Notes: generated by a model not told the origin, from the letters alone. A DNA stretch of 64,000 nt from Neocallimastix lanati (nom. inval.) (GCA_016946835.1 JACVTC010000096.1:663994-727993); one strand, 5' to 3'; positions 23,317 through 36,089 are shown, numbered from the stretch's first letter. Made by a program: numbers and translations.

Positions 23317-24288
23317 CGTTTATTATTTCTAATTTCCTTTCTATTTTTCTCAACAATTGCTCTCAGCTTTGGGCAATTGATTTGATAATGACCAGGTTCT
23401 GTACAGAAATAACAAGCCATAATTGTCAAATTTCTCATTTTTCTTGTTGATTTCTCTATGTCATTATCTTCTTTAGGCTTAATATTAACTTTTTGTTCTA
23501 ATTTATTTTTAATAAGAGGATGAAAATTAACTCTATTATTAAAAAGAAGATGTATTTGCAGAAGGTGAAGGGGTAGAAGGATGTCTTCTTTGATTACTAC
23601 CCATATAATTTAACCTATCTGCTTTTTCAGCAATTTTAAAGACTTTTGACAGAGGAATGTCATCAAATAAGGTTAGTCGTTTCCAGGCTTCAACATTGTT
23701 TTCAATGGAGTGTCTGTGAAGTCTAAAATACTTATTTGACTTCTTTTCTTTTTGTTTAACTTTAAATATAAAGTTTTATATTTAATATTAAAATATTTAA
23801 TTCTTTCATTCCTCTTAATTCTAAGAGCACGTAGCTCTCTTAATAAATTATTTTGATCTTCCCTAATACCATAAAAGTCTTCTACAGCTTTTACAATTCG
23901 ATTAAGGGAAGGATAAACCCTATTCTTTTTATCATTTTCCTTAACTTCTTCATTATCATCATCCTCATCTTTATCATCAATATCCTTATAATTATCATCA
24001 ACATCATCATCATCATCATCATAATCTTCACTATCATCACTATCATCACTATCATCACTATCATCATCTTTTATCATTATCATCCATTAATTCTTGGATG
24101 ACTTTCCTGGTTTCATCAATTGAGGTTAAAACACAGGCATAAAATATAATCTTGGAGTCTTCAATATGTTCAAGCTTTATCCAAAGCTCTAAATCAGACT
24201 TCCAAGTTTTATCATCTAAATTTTCTTTGGATATTTTCTCAATATCCTTAAGTTCCTTTTTTAAATCTTTAAAATTAATTGTACTCAT
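23307..24288 (-). pseudogene. Element B gag pseudogene
   Basis: Starts MSTINFKDLKKELKDIEK at 24288, clearly related to element E gag. The frame ends at 24064; 24083-23673 continues in another frame with a long Asp/Ser acidic repeat and the conserved LLRELRALRIKRNERIKYFN. After further shifts a zinc knuckle CYFCTEPGHYQINC appears near 23390. The last frame ends RLN-stop at 23307-23309, directly after the T-TTA-AAT heptamer. Two or more frameshifts. Confidence 0.8.
23310..23316 (-). promoter_or_regulatory. -1 frameshift heptamer, element B gag/pol
   Basis: On the minus strand T TTA AAT is in phase with gag and the TGA stop is the next codon. Slipping back one base reads through into LNNGIRSSP, the start of pol. 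Same arrangement as in elements C, D and E. Confidence 0.75.
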
Positions 24289-25404
24289 TTTAAAAACACA
24301 CTTTAAAAAAAAATAAAAAAAAATTGTTAATTATTTAATTGCTATACTTATTATATATTTATTTATTTACAATTAAAATTATATATTTAAGTAATTTATA
24401 TCTCTAGTGAGACGTTTCCGGCTAGTGTATATTTAATTTTGCTATATACACCCGTACTCCCCCTCCTGGACACTAGAATAAATATAAATTAATAAACTAG
24501 TTGGAATGTTTACTATTCTTTCAAGCTATTAACCCCTTTCGTTTATCTTTACTTAAATAAAAATATATACAATTAAAGAAAAATTATTAATTTAACAATT
24601 AAAAATATTTAAAAACACAAAAATTATTATTATTATTAATTTTTTTTATTTATTTATTTGTTATCGGTTATTATTACACGATTCACAATGACAATTACAA
24701 TTATTATTAAGTGTATATAATTAAAACTTAAAAAAAACAAATAAACTTAATCAAAAACAAGGTAAATTAACAAACCTAATACAACTTGAAAAATCACTAT
24801 CTATTAAAACTGCCAACAACGCAGAGGGACCTTAGTATTTCGGTATGCTAAGTGAATTTGCCTGAGTCAAGTGGAGGAGCACCCAAACCGTGTTGAACGT
24901 ATAATGAGTGATCTATAGGATAATTTCTGCTTCCCAACAGTATTTACCATTATATCTAATCGGGGTTCGATTAGTTAGTAATCGGCCCCTCTCCAAGCAC
25001 TTGATTAAACCACTCGCAATTATAGAATTATCTATAACTGCTTAGTACGCTTTAAGCTCAGTGTGAAGTTTTATTTGGAGCACACGAAGACCAAATAAAA
25101 CTGATGTTAATTTTTACCAACAACAACAATAGCAACCACAATACACCAAAAACTGATAATAATAAGAAAATAATTTATGATGATGATGATAAAAGTGTGA
25201 AATTTATATATATATATATATAGATATATTTAATTAATTTTAATTTAATTTAATTTAAATCAATTTAGTTTAATTTATAAAAAAATTTTTTTTTTGATGG
25301 TTCCAGTAGTTCCAGTAGTTCCAGTAGCTTCCAAAGTTCCAGTAGCCCTAATTCTTCTTCTTCTTCTTTTTCTTCTTCTTCTTTTTCTTCTTCTTCTTCG
25401 TCTT
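24289..25404 (-). other. Long untranslated leader of element B
   Basis: No ORF. It contains GC-richer islands at about 24405-24480 and 24810-25110, and a GA-rich stretch (minus strand) at 25345-25400. A GTGTATA/TATACAC hairpin is possible at about 24436-24468. The gag ATG follows at 24288. Confidence 0.6.
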
Positions 25405-25420
25405 CCCCGATATCTCCACA
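25405..25420 (-). promoter_or_regulatory. Primer-binding site of element B (degenerate)
   Basis: Minus strand TGTGGAGATATCGGGG, five bases after the LTR. It matches the element E site TGGTGGAGATATCGGGG except for one missing G, which may have inactivated it. Confidence 0.65.
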
Positions 25421-25425
25421 AATTT

Positions 25426-26454
25426 TGGTAGACTCGGGGTTAGACTTAATTATTTAAAAATCAAGCAGGGGGGATGGGGATTACCCTTCTTTGATTTACA
25501 AATTTAATAAAAATTTTTTTATAAAATTTATTTATTATTTTATTAATATTTAATATTTTCTTGAAAATTACATATTTATATTTTAAAAATTCTTTGTGAT
25601 ATTTATATTTTTTTTTTTGTAAATTTAACTATAATTATTTGTTTATAATTTAAATAATTTTATAGAATTATTGAATTAATTTTATATCAATAATTCATTT
25701 TTGTTTTAATTCTTATAAATATAATAATATATAATATTTAAATATAATTTAATTAGAAACAATTATAAATAAATATATAGAAAATAGTTTTTACTATTTT
25801 CTTTGATATTTTTAAGTTAAATAAATTGTTTTTAAAGATTAATATAATAAATTTAATAATCTTTAATTATTTTAAATAATACTTGTAATTATTTTCAAAA
25901 ATAAAATAAAATTTTTATAATATTTAATTAATAAATTTGATAATATTTAAATAATAATTTTTATAATAAGTAATAATTTTTAATAATAATTTTTAATAAT
26001 AATTTTAATTAATAATTTTAATAATTTTATAATAATATTTAATAGTTGTAATAAATAAATTTTTATAATAATATTTAATTAATAATTTAATAATAAATAA
26101 TTTTTTTTATAATAATATTTAATAATTTTACTAATTTTATAATATTAATAGTTTATAATAAATTTTATAATAAAAATATTTAATTAATAATTTTAATAAT
26201 TTATAGTATCTTAAAAGTATATAACTTTAATATTTACAATGTTATTCTAATTTACTCATATATTTAATAAGATAACAATAAAGTAATTAATTAAGATTGA
26301 TTTAAAATTATTTACAAGATAAAATTAATTTATATTAAAATAAATTAATTTATAATTAGGTTTAGGTTATCAAGAATATAGGAAAGTACAATTTAGTAAA
26401 GAATTATTAATAATATTTTATACAAAATAAAGGTTAGTAATTCATTCTTTACCA
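25426..26454 (-). repeat. LTR family B, 5' LTR of element B
   Basis: 1029 bp, TGGTAGAC...TTTACCA on the plus strand, matching 49364-50329 and 62973-63977. A conserved hairpin (CAAGCAGGG / CCCTTCTTTG, partly eroded) lies at the left end, which is U5 in element orientation. It is followed by the 4-bp linker AAAA and then the LTR-like start TGTTGAGG at 26459. Confidence 0.8.
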
Positions 26455-26458
26455 AAAA

Positions 26459-28160
26459 TGTTGAGGTTCATATTGTAAAAGGAGTGTGAACATTAATAAA
26501 TAGATAAATTAACTAACTAAATTACACTAAAGAAATTATTACTACACATTTTAAATTTTATTTAAAAAATTATTATTAAAAATATTTATTATTTATAAAT
26601 TATATAATTATTTTATTGTTAAAAATAACTTTAATATTAATATTTATTTTAAGTACAATATGGGAAATCTTTCAACTACTTATTATTCCTATTTCATTTT
26701 TACTATTATTTCTACTAATTCTTTCCTCAGAAAGGCCCCCTCATAAAAATATATGGATTATAAATATTTTTATATTATTTAATTACATTATTAAAACCAA
26801 TCACATAAATTAATTACATAAATTTAATATTTAAAATTATAAAATTTAATTAATATAAAAATTATTATATAGAATATATGAAAATTATTAATAGTAAAGA
26901 ATATAATAATATATTTTTATATAATAAATTATGTTAAAATTTAAATAGGTAAATGATTATAGTTAAATCTTTCTAGTTTGGGTTAAATTGGTCAGGTCAA
27001 GATGTTTATTATTAATTATTTAAATTTAAATAACAAATAACACACACAGAGTTTTATAATTAAGAATTCAATCTTTAAGATTTATGTTTTATTAGAATTT
27101 TATTTAATATATATTTTTTAATAATAAAATTAACTAAGATTAATATAAAGAATTATTTATTGTTATAATTAATTCATTAACTTTATGTTAATAGGCTAAA
27201 ATTTAATAAGTTAATAATCTTACAAAGAATTCAAAATATGGAATCTCAAATCCTTTTTATACTAAACTAAAATAATAATTAACAATATAAATAATTAATA
27301 CATTTTAATCTTAATATATTCATACATGTATATAAACTATATAAAATATAATAATAAAATAATATTGATAAGAATCTTTTTAATAAATTAACTATATGAT
27401 TATTCATAAAACAATTTAATACTAGAACTAATTTAATAATAAAATAATATAAAATAAAATAAAATATTAAAACTAATTAAAAATTCTCTTTCGGAAATCT
27501 TTAGAATGATAAAGAATTCCTTAGAATCTTTTAGAAAATAATTGAATAAAAATATATAATAAAATATATAAAACTTATAAACTTATTTAAAATATTATAA
27601 AACTATTACTAATAATTAATTCTGTATTTTTAATTAATAATATTAGTTCATAAAAAAATTAATTATATAATTTCCAAGTTAAGAGATTTTATCTAATATA
27701 AATTTCTAATTATTAATCTAGGGTCTTAATTAAATAATTAAACTATTTTTTATATTTAAAATATCTTTAAAGTCCAATATCTCGTCATCTAGTAGTCCAA
27801 TAAGGTTTATTTTAACATATGTTGTTGTTCTCGTCCGTAGCTTTCTAATGAATATAATTTTAGCGGGAATATCAATATAATATATCCATTTTTTGTCGTA
27901 TTATTGTTATTTTTCTTCAAGTTATTTTTATTAAATCCTTAAGGGTTAAATTAAATTAAATTATCTTTAATAAATAAGTCCAAACCCTTTGGTTTCTAAT
28001 TATTTAATGTTTGTAATATTTTTATAATTAAAATCGAATTAAAATAATTTTTGTCAATAACTAAATTAAATTTCAATTGATCTAATAGTGAATTTTAATC
28101 TCAAATCCACTAGTATTCGTGACATTGAATTTAATAATTTAATTATAATTAATTTTATAA
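26459..28160. repeat. Probable LTR K and AT-rich repeat sequence
   Basis: Starts TGTTGAGGTTC exactly 4 bp after LTR B, with the same first bases as LTR F (50756). No clear right end. Remaining sequence is AT-rich with a somewhat less AT-rich patch at 27770-27900 and no credible ORF (a 65-codon frame at 26616 is a hydrophobic AT artefact). Confidence 0.4.
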
Positions 28161-29537
28161 TTAAATTATTACACAAATAATGATAAATAATGAAATTATA
28201 AAATTAAATAATAAATAATAAATTCTTATTTTAATTGTATCGTTACACAAAGCAAGAGTTTTTAAGATATCCTCATTTGTTCCTGTATGATAACTTTTGT
28301 ATTTTTCCATCTGTTGTTGGAAGGCTTGTAATGAAACGGTGAATTGAGATGCAAGGTTGGAAATGTTTTCCAAAATTTCCTTGAAGGCTTTATTAGTGTT
28401 TGGATCGAGGTTGGTTGTTAACGCTAATTTTTCCGGAAGTTTAGTATCTGCTATAGCTTTTACCGTAATATCTTTAATTGATTCCAAGGCCTTATTATAG
28501 TCGATATGGAGGTTTTTCAAGAAATATTCAAATTTCTTTTGATGCTGGTTTAAGCCCTTTTCCAAGTTGCCGCACAATGTTAATATAGCATTAGTTTGCT
28601 CTTGTGAACTTTCCTTTGTTAGAGAAATGATTGTATTTCTTGTATTTTCGAGTTTTGAATAATAGTCCACAATTCTTTTATTTATATCATCAATATTTTT
28701 TAAAGTAGCTACTTCTTGTAAGTCCTTGCTTGTGAGGGCTGTTCCAGCAACTGATTGAATCATATCAAATAGCTTTTTATTTTCTTGACTAAGTCCGGTG
28801 ATTTCATTTTGAAATTGAGAGGCTCTTGTATCAAACTCGTTGAAGAATTCAGTAAGTTTATTATTTTCTTCTTTAGCCTGTTTATCTATGACCCTTCTAG
28901 TATCTTCATTTTGTTCTATAGCCTTTACAGCTGTAGTTCCCGCAAGTGCTATGTTATTGTTTAATTCTGTTCTGAGCTCATTGATTTGTGTATTCATTTG
29001 TGTATTCATGCGCAGGAGATCTACCTTAGTTTGTTCCCTGATTTGTTCTCTAAAGAACCTCTGTTCTGCAGAAATGTAGTTACGTTTAGCACTTCTTACG
29101 TCTGATTTCTTTATTCGTGCATCTCCATTATCAAATAGTTCTTGTAGGGCTTCATATTTATATTGTAATCCTTTCCAGGTACCTAATAATTCAACTAGGT
29201 GTTCATTTACTTGCTCTATAGATTCAATTTCTACCTATTCAGGATCTTGGGTTAAAGTGACTTCGTGCTGTGATTCATCTACTACATCTAGGTATGAAAT
29301 AGTAGGTGTATCTTGCTTGCTGTCGTATATGAAAGGATTTCTCCTTTCTTCTTCTAAATTGTTGGAGCATACTATAATTTCGAAGTTACCTAATAAGGGG
29401 ACCAAAGCGTTTTGATTATTTTCCTCAACCATTCTTGAACTTTTACGACTTAGAGTAAGTAAACTATCGTTAGAAATACTATTGTTGTCTTCTGAAATTC
29501 TTTTGATATATAGATTATCTATTTTCAAAATATTCAT
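28161..29537 (-). pseudogene. Unknown coiled-coil ORF B with one in-frame TAG
   Basis: ATG at 29537 (MNILKIDNLYIKR). The frame is interrupted only by TAG at 29237-29235 and then stays open, about 458 codons in all. The part after the TAG continues VEIESIEQVNEHLVELLG. It becomes a long Gln/Asn/Glu-rich helical region (residues 180-420) with heptad-like spacing, no zinc knuckle and no catalytic motif. Beyond about 28250 the frame enters AT filler and encodes an unlikely Ile/Phe tail. Its ATG overlaps the stop of ORF A as ATGA. I do not recognise the family; it could be a structural (Gag-like) protein of an unknown retroelement or an endogenised viral gene. The TAG may be a mutation or a readthrough site. 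Confidence 0.5.
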
Positions 29538-29908
29538 AAATTACTAGTATTACCAATAGCTATGTTAGCTAAGAGTGTATCTAATTGGTAAGGAAGCTTC
29601 TTTTCTTTTTGCTTGCAAAAGGATTTATAGATGGAGGTGAGACCTAAGCAAATAAATTCAAAGGCACTATATTCTGGTGGAATTTTCCAAAAACCTATGG
29701 TGTTGTCGTTATAAACGAATTCATATTTACCTGTAAATTCTTGAATAATCGGTTGGTTGTCTATGACTTCGACGTAAGCAGAACCGTATTGATATAGCTC
29801 TATTTCTGAGCAATTAGTAAACGGGGTTATATCAGAAAAATAGTTTTGGTAATCAGAGTCTTCGATATCCCACAATTCTCCTTTAAATTGGATATAATAG
29901 GATATCAT
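29534..29908 (-). CDS. Unknown ORF A, 124 residues
   Basis: Starts MISYYIQFKGELWDIEDSD and ends IAIGNTSNL. It is globular in composition, acidic and aromatic-rich, with GC content well above its surroundings, which argues for real coding sequence. No motif recognised. Its TGA stop (29536-29534) overlaps the ATG of ORF B in the string ATGA, an arrangement used for coupled termination-reinitiation in some viruses and retroelements. Confidence 0.5.
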   Translation of the reverse strand: MISYYIQFKGELWDIEDSDYQNYFSDITPFTNCSEIELYQYGSAYVEVIDNQPIIQEFTGKYEFVYNDNTIGFWKIPPEYSAFEFICLGLTSIYKSFCKQKEKKLPYQLDTLLANIAIGNTSNL

Positions 29909-30589
29909 TAAGTTTTAACTTAATTGTATGTACGAATGATATTCTCCAAGGTTATTTTTCTAAAAAAAAAAATTTTTCGAATTTATTTGAAATTCTAACT
30001 TGTTCGAATGAACGTACGAAGTGTGAGGTTGCAGCCGAGAAACCCTAAGCTATATACTAATTTCGAGAGTGACCTTTTGGAGAGAGCTTTTCGCGATTAT
30101 CGCAGGCTTTTTTCTTTATTCTTCTAGTTCTTTTTCGATGATCACTAGCACAGATAACTATTCTTGATACTAGTGTAACGCAGGGAGGTAGTGTTTATTA
30201 ATGATACTTCTTTCTTATGTATCACCTTTAACGTTAATATAAATATATGTGTTAAAACTTTTATTAAGAAAACACAAAATCTAATAAGTCGCTTGAATGT
30301 TTTAAGTTTTTAAGATTAAAAAATTTTATTTAATTATAATATTTATTTTAAATATTTATTAAATTTATTTGTTATTAATTTTGATTTTAAGATTTTTATT
30401 AATTAGAAAGAAAACTTATTAGATATATTATTTTTATAGATAAGAAACTGTTATCTATTTTATATTTTATATATCTACAAGTTTTTTAGAAAAATAACAA
30501 TGAATTAATTATTTAAAGAAATTACATTATTTATATAAAGATATTTATTAAAGGTATCAGTTCTATTCACTGACTTATAACCTATTATA
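29909..30589 (-). other. Leader-like region upstream of ORF A
   Basis: 29990-30240 is unusually GC-rich for the window, with CTCGGCTGCAACCTC and GCGTTACACTAGTATC on the minus strand. It looks like the 5' untranslated region of the two-ORF element. 30240-30589 is AT filler. No LTR pair could be assigned. Confidence 0.4.
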
Positions 30590-31423
30590 TTATTTTAATA
30601 AAAGGAAATATATATATATATTTATTTTATTGCAAAAATAATAATAATAATAATAATAATAGGCGAACAAATTTATAAAAGCCTAAAATAAAAATAAAAA
30701 AAACTATATATTTTAACGTCACTTCGCAAGAATGACCAGGGTTTTATCAGGGATCGAACCTGACCCACCTCTTATTTTCTGCGCGAGTGAACAAACTATC
30801 ACCTGTTGAAGTGTGTAGTTGCCTTCAGCGTGAAGGTTTTATAGTTCTAGGGCGTATTTGCCTAATTGTCAAGGATTTGTTCCTTGAGATACTCGCGTTT
30901 ACAATCTACAAAACCTTGCAAAATTGTAAATAAGAGTTTATGAAATTAATATCCTGCAAGCTAACACTGTCTTACTCGAATATTAACTTCGTAAATTTGT
31001 TAACTTTTTATTATTTTTTTTTATTATTATTTTTTTTTCTATAATCTATAATTAAATAAAGTTACTACAAAAACTAATGTTTTCCCAAGTTTTTTTTTTT
31101 TTTTTTTTTTTTTATTATAACTTTTATTATTATTATTATTAATATTAAACTATTAATTATTATTATTTAACAAAACTTATGGATAATCTGATAGTATACC
31201 CTGTCTGACGTGCAGCTTGCTTCTTCACGGCGTCATCCCACGCGGGTACCACGACTACTGTATTCAATATAAAATACAGCAGTCCAGAGCCTACTAGCCC
31301 AATTACTATGTAGGTTAAACTTAGCCCGGAAATCTATATCCAAGGCTTTGTTAAATAATTTAATTAATAAATAATATTAAATTTTATTTTTCTAATATTC
31401 TCCGATATCTCCACCATAATTTA
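30590..31423 (-). mobile_element. Truncated second copy of the element E leader
   Basis: Nearly identical to 59000-59826: the GGCGAACAAATTTATAAAAG block, the tRNA-like T arm, the poly-T tract, and the CCTGTCTGACGTGCAGC to CCAAGGCTTTG segment next to the primer site. It joins LTR E1 on the right and is cut on the left at about 30590, so only the 5' end of this element remains. Confidence 0.85.
30747..30763 (-). ncRNA. tRNA T-arm-like hairpin in E leader (copy 1)
   Basis: Minus strand TCAGG-TTCGATC-CCTGA: a 5-bp stem and 7-nt loop, with an exact polymerase III B-box string GGTTCGATCCC. A D-arm-like hairpin (GTGA/TCAC) lies upstream, but acceptor and anticodon stems do not form, so it is not a tRNA gene. 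It is kept in both leader copies. Confidence 0.4.
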
Positions 31424-32255
31424 TGCTATGGTTCGGGTTTTATTAGAATTTTTATTTAATTATTTATTTTTAATATTTTTCTGTCTACATTTTAATTATT
31501 GAAAAACTTCACTTATTTATACTTTTTGAAAAAAAATAAATAAGTAAAGCCTTTCTACATTTTATTATCATATTTAAAAAAAAAATAATTTACTATTACT
31601 AATTACTTAAAATTTTATATTAATTTAAATTAACTAATTCATAAGTATTTTTATTTTAATAAATTTTGTTTATATAATTTAATATTATTTTTCATATACT
31701 AAAACTAAATTATTTAATATATACGAAAAGTAACAAACAAGATTTAAAAAGATTTTACAGAAAAATAAAGTTATTTTAATCAAGAATGTTAATATAATAT
31801 TCTTATATTTTATATAAAATAAATTTAAAAAACTATAATATATTTAATATTTATTATTAATCAATTAAGATTTGATTTTATTTGTGGGGAATAAAAATAT
31901 TAAATAATCAATTTAAAAATAAAATAAAATACTAAAAAGAATACAATTTTAATATTGATACAATATAATAATAATATAATAATATATTTGAAAATAAAAA
32001 TAAAATATTAATATTGATAATAAACACTTTAATAAAATAATAAAATTTAAGGCTAAATTATAGATATTGATATTAATAATAAAAATATAGAATTATTGAT
32101 AATATTTAAGAAACTTTTAATAAAAAAAGATATATTTATAAAATAATTTAATATAGAAAATATAGTAAAGTAATATTAAGTAAAGAACAATATAATGGAT
32201 TCTAAAGTAAGTTGAAATTCTAATTAATAATCCATTATATGTTCGTTCTTTACCA
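31424..32255 (-). repeat. LTR E1 (5' LTR of the truncated E copy)
   Basis: 832 bp, TGCTATGG...TTTACCA on the plus strand, matching 51684-52525 and 59827-60663. It is adjoined on the left by the primer site (TATCTCCACCA near 31415) and on the right by TTAC and then the next LTR. Confidence 0.85.
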
Positions 32256-32259
32256 TTAC

Positions 32260-33053
32260 TGGTATGGTTCATATAGTTTTAGGAATATAATAATAATTAA
32301 CACAAATAATAAAATTACAATAAAAAAAAAAAAAATAATTTGTTTTAAAATCAATATTTATTTATTTAAATTTATAAAAGAAAAATAATAATATAATTAT
32401 TTATTTAATAAAAGTAAGTTATTGATTATATTTTATTTCACTAAAAATTACATGTATTTATATTTTTTTATCAAATTAAAATTTGTAAAGCCTAACTATT
32501 TTTTTAATAAACTAATTACTAATTATTTTTATAAATGAAACATTTAAATTGAAATTGAATTATTATTTTAGTTAATAATATTATTGTTATAAATAGTAGT
32601 TATATTATTGAATTATTAATTATTTAATAATAATTTAATATTAATATATATAAAATAAAAATAAAGAGAATATACAGAATATTTTAATTGTGGTTTAGTT
32701 AAATTTAGTAATTAAAAATAAATTTAAATTGATAACGAAAATTTTAATAACTAATTAAATAGATTTGATTATTTTCAATATAACATATTACAAAAGAAAT
32801 ATAATATTAATATATTAAGTGGGCAAGGACAATATTCTTGGCTAAAGATTTTTATTACATTATAATGGAATCGGATCGATAATTCAAAAAGGAATTATAA
32901 GTTAATTGGTGATTTATTAACTTAAGATTTCCATTTAGTAATATTTGAAGAATATTGGAAAGTTCCAATTATATAGAATAGGATAATCTATATAAGGTTA
33001 GAATAATTTATATTATTCTAGCACAATTAGTATTATTTGTTCATTCTGTATTA
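32260..33053. repeat. Solo LTR I
   Basis: 794 bp beginning TGGTATGGTTC and ending TTCATTCTGTATTA, resembling the TTCATTCTTTACCA ends of families B and E with CC changed to TT. It is flanked by TTAC at 32256-32259 and 33054-33057, a perfect 4-bp duplication. No coding sequence. Confidence 0.65.
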
Positions 33054-33057
33054 TTAC

Positions 33058-33766
33058 TGATATGGGCAAAGATCACACACAATATTTTAAAAACACAATA
33101 TTAAATATTATAAATAAATTTTTATTAGTTTAAAAAAGTATTTTATAAATTTTTATTTTATTTTATTGTCGTCCTTTTTCAAAAGAAAGAAAATTTCTTC
33201 CTTTTATAGTTTTTTTTTACATGAATCTTGAATTGAACATTAACATATACATTTATTTATATTATTCTATTATGAATGTTATTTTAATATTAATATATTT
33301 TAAAATTAACCTATTTAAAGTATCTATTTTAAAATATAGTTGTATAATTATTAATGATATATTTATATTTAAAATTTTAACTATCTATTCTAATAATGTT
33401 TTAATTCATCAATTAATATATAATTTAATATTCTTGTAAATATTAATATTATATTCTCATAAAGTTTATTATTGTAAAAAGAATACAGAAAATAATAATC
33501 TATTTTAGAGAAAACAATAAAAATAATAGTTAGTATTGTTAATCGATTTAATTTTATACAGAATTAAATATTTCTGTATTTATTTTATTAAAAACAATTT
33601 ATAGATAATTATTTTTATTATAAATAATTTTATTATAAATAATTTTTTTTTTTTATTATAACTATTTTAATTTTAAATAATTTCATTATTATAAAAATTT
33701 TATATTTTTTTCTTTTTATCATTTTTATGTATGCTTATTTTAAGTAAATAAGCTAGTTTCGGATCA
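33058..33766. repeat. Solo LTR of family C (C1)
   Basis: 709 bp, TGATATGG...CGGATCA, matching 41581-42287 and 48633-49359. Flanked by TTAC on both sides (33054-33057, 33767-33770). Confidence 0.85.
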
Positions 33767-33770
33767 TTAC

Positions 33771-34684
33771 TGTAAGAATCTATAATTATTTGCTAACAAA
33801 TAATTATATTTTCTTAGTTAAGTTATTATAACTCTAACTTTATTTAATTACATATAATATTTATTAAATTTATTTAATTTAATTTTAAATATTCATTAAT
33901 TTAACAAAATTTATTTAATTAATTTTAAATAATATATTTACAATATGTTAAATTCTCTACTGTAATTAATGTATTCTGTATTGTATTGTATTCTGTATTT
34001 TATAATGTATTCTGTATTTTATAATGTATTCTGTATTTTATAATGTATTCTGTATTTTATAATGTATTCTGTATTTTATTAACTATTTAATTTTATATTT
34101 TTAATATTAGGATAAATTATATGATCGAAATATCTTTTATTATTTTATTCTTTTATTTTCGATCATTAGATTGGAAAATCGGTTAATTAAGATTTTTTCC
34201 AATTACTTTTTAGAAGTAATCGGTTTTACTTAATTAATGCGATGATCGATATGGATAGAATATCGATCGAAAACTTATCTAGGTTTTTCTATCTAATCTT
34301 TTCCTAGATAAGAGATTTGTTAAGATTAGAAAACCCTTTCTTATTTAACCTTATTTTCATAAAAAAATATAAATAAGGCTCTTGAGTTTTCTTTGAGAAA
34401 TCAAGAGTTATTATTATAAAAAACATAGTTATAATAGTAACAATTTTATATTTTTAACTTTAATAAATTAATAAAAATATTTTATTCAAAAACATATTTT
34501 TAAAATCAAATTTATACAGACAATTCTTCTCTTACTTTTTGTGTTATTATTATAATTAATTTTATAATAAACTCTAAAGGTAAAAAAAAAATTTATTTTA
34601 TTTTATTTTCTCAACTTAATGAATTAGTCGTTAAGTTGTAGTTAATAATTCTATTTTGAGTTAGTTCTTAATAGAATTATTACA
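33771..34684 (+). repeat. Copia solo LTR (H)
   Basis: 914 bp, TGTAAGAATC...ATTATTACA, flanked by the 5-bp duplication ATTAC (33766-33770 and 34685-34689). It contains TATAAATA at 34368-34375, then the CTCTTGA/TCAAGAG hairpin, and near its 3' end the CAACTTAA/TTAAGTTG hairpin. It sits exactly at the edge of LTR C1. Confidence 0.8.
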
Positions 34685-34689
34685 ATTAC

Positions 34690-35645
34690 AAAAGTGTAAC
34701 AGATACATGGTAACTTCAAGCCTATCCAATGATAGTTCTTTGGTTACGTAACGTATCTCTAAACAGCTAGCAATTTCGGCTAATCAAATAAAATCTTTTG
34801 TTAATTTCATACATTAAATTTTATTATTTTATAATTAATTATATAATTAAATACTTAGTTAAATATATTTTATTTAGTGATTAGTAAACTAAGTTAAATT
34901 AAATTATTTACCAATCATAACATTATTGACATGTATAAATAATAATTGAACTTGTAACTGTAACGCACTAGCGTTACTATTAACGTAAATTGTTAAAAAT
35001 AAATATTAATATTAATAAATAAAAATATAATTATTAAATAAATAAATTACCCTGTGTAAGCCCAGTAACTGATAACGGATAGAGTTATAAAGAGCTGCGC
35101 TATATTCTAGTGTAATAGTAATAAATAATTATAAATAAAAATTAATTCTAGTGTTTATCATTAACAACTCGATTAGAGAGGTGTTAAGTTATTTTAGTCT
35201 TTAAATTTAGTTATTATTCGTTATTTTAGTTAATAATAAACTTACCTTTTACATGGTCCATTACATCGAATTTCTATTTTGTTATTGGTAAATATAATAA
35301 TATTCCAAATAACACTTAACAATTTATTATTATTAAAATACTTAATTTCTGTCTTATTTATTATTTTATTTAATTTACTTTTTATTTATTATAAAATTAT
35401 AAATCTCAATTTTTCTTGATCTCAATTTCCTAAATTGAGATCTCATTAAATTTCGAAATTATTTTTATTTTTATTTTAATTATTTAACCACTCTCTTTTA
35501 ATTAAATTATTTCTAATTTCTATATATATTAAAAATTTTATACATTAAAATTTTGTACAACTTTGTACTACATTTATGATTATTAATATTTACTTTTTAT
35601 CCTAAGGCTATGTTAATTTTCTAAATTTCAGTTGGTCTTGTACCA
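34690..35645. repeat. LTR-like sequence L
   Basis: Ends CTTGTACCA directly before TTAC and element D. The likely start is TGGTAACTTC at 34708, but no matching TSD is seen there. It contains less AT-rich patches (34960-34990 and 35050-35115). Unclassified. Confidence 0.4.
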
Positions 35646-35649
35646 TTAC

Positions 35650-36087
35650 TGATAAATAATAACTATAATTACGTTTATTTATTAAAAATATATATATATT
35701 AATATATATAAAAAAATTTTAATTTTATTATAAAATTTATGATATAAATAATAATAGATTATTTTATTAGTATTATATATAAATTATTAATAATTCTTAA
35801 TATTTTACTATTATTTCTAAAGAATATGTTATTATAAAATTATAATTATTATTTTATTATTATTACTGATTGGATATTGTTGTTACACCAATTTTAGAAT
35901 ATAAAAATAATAATTTAAAAAAAAAAATATTTTTAATTTCTCTCTTTTGAATAAAATAAATTTTTAATAATAAATGAATCAATAAATTAATAAAGATTTA
36001 TATACTTATATATTTATAAAGTATATAAAGCAATTTTTATAAAATCAAATAATAAAATAAAAATCTATTTATAACCAAGATTTATTA
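35650..36087 (+). repeat. 5' LTR of element D
   Basis: 438 bp, TGATAAAT...ATTTATTA: the ends are inverted except that the expected terminal CA reads TA. Confidence 0.85.
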
Positions 36088-36089
36088 AG

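Noticed and set aside
26616-26813. 65-codon Ile/Leu-rich frame
   Set aside because: Composition expected from AT filler; no homology and no conservation.
28241-28247. Minus-strand TGTAACG as the start of a 3' LTR for the two-ORF element
   Set aside because: No polypurine tract precedes it and no matching upstream LTR was found.
30747-30820. tRNA gene on the minus strand
   Set aside because: The T arm is perfect but acceptor and anticodon stems do not form; described as T-arm-like only.
33221-33439. 72-codon hydrophobic frame
   Set aside because: Lies inside solo LTR C1; the matching region of the other C LTRs is not kept open.
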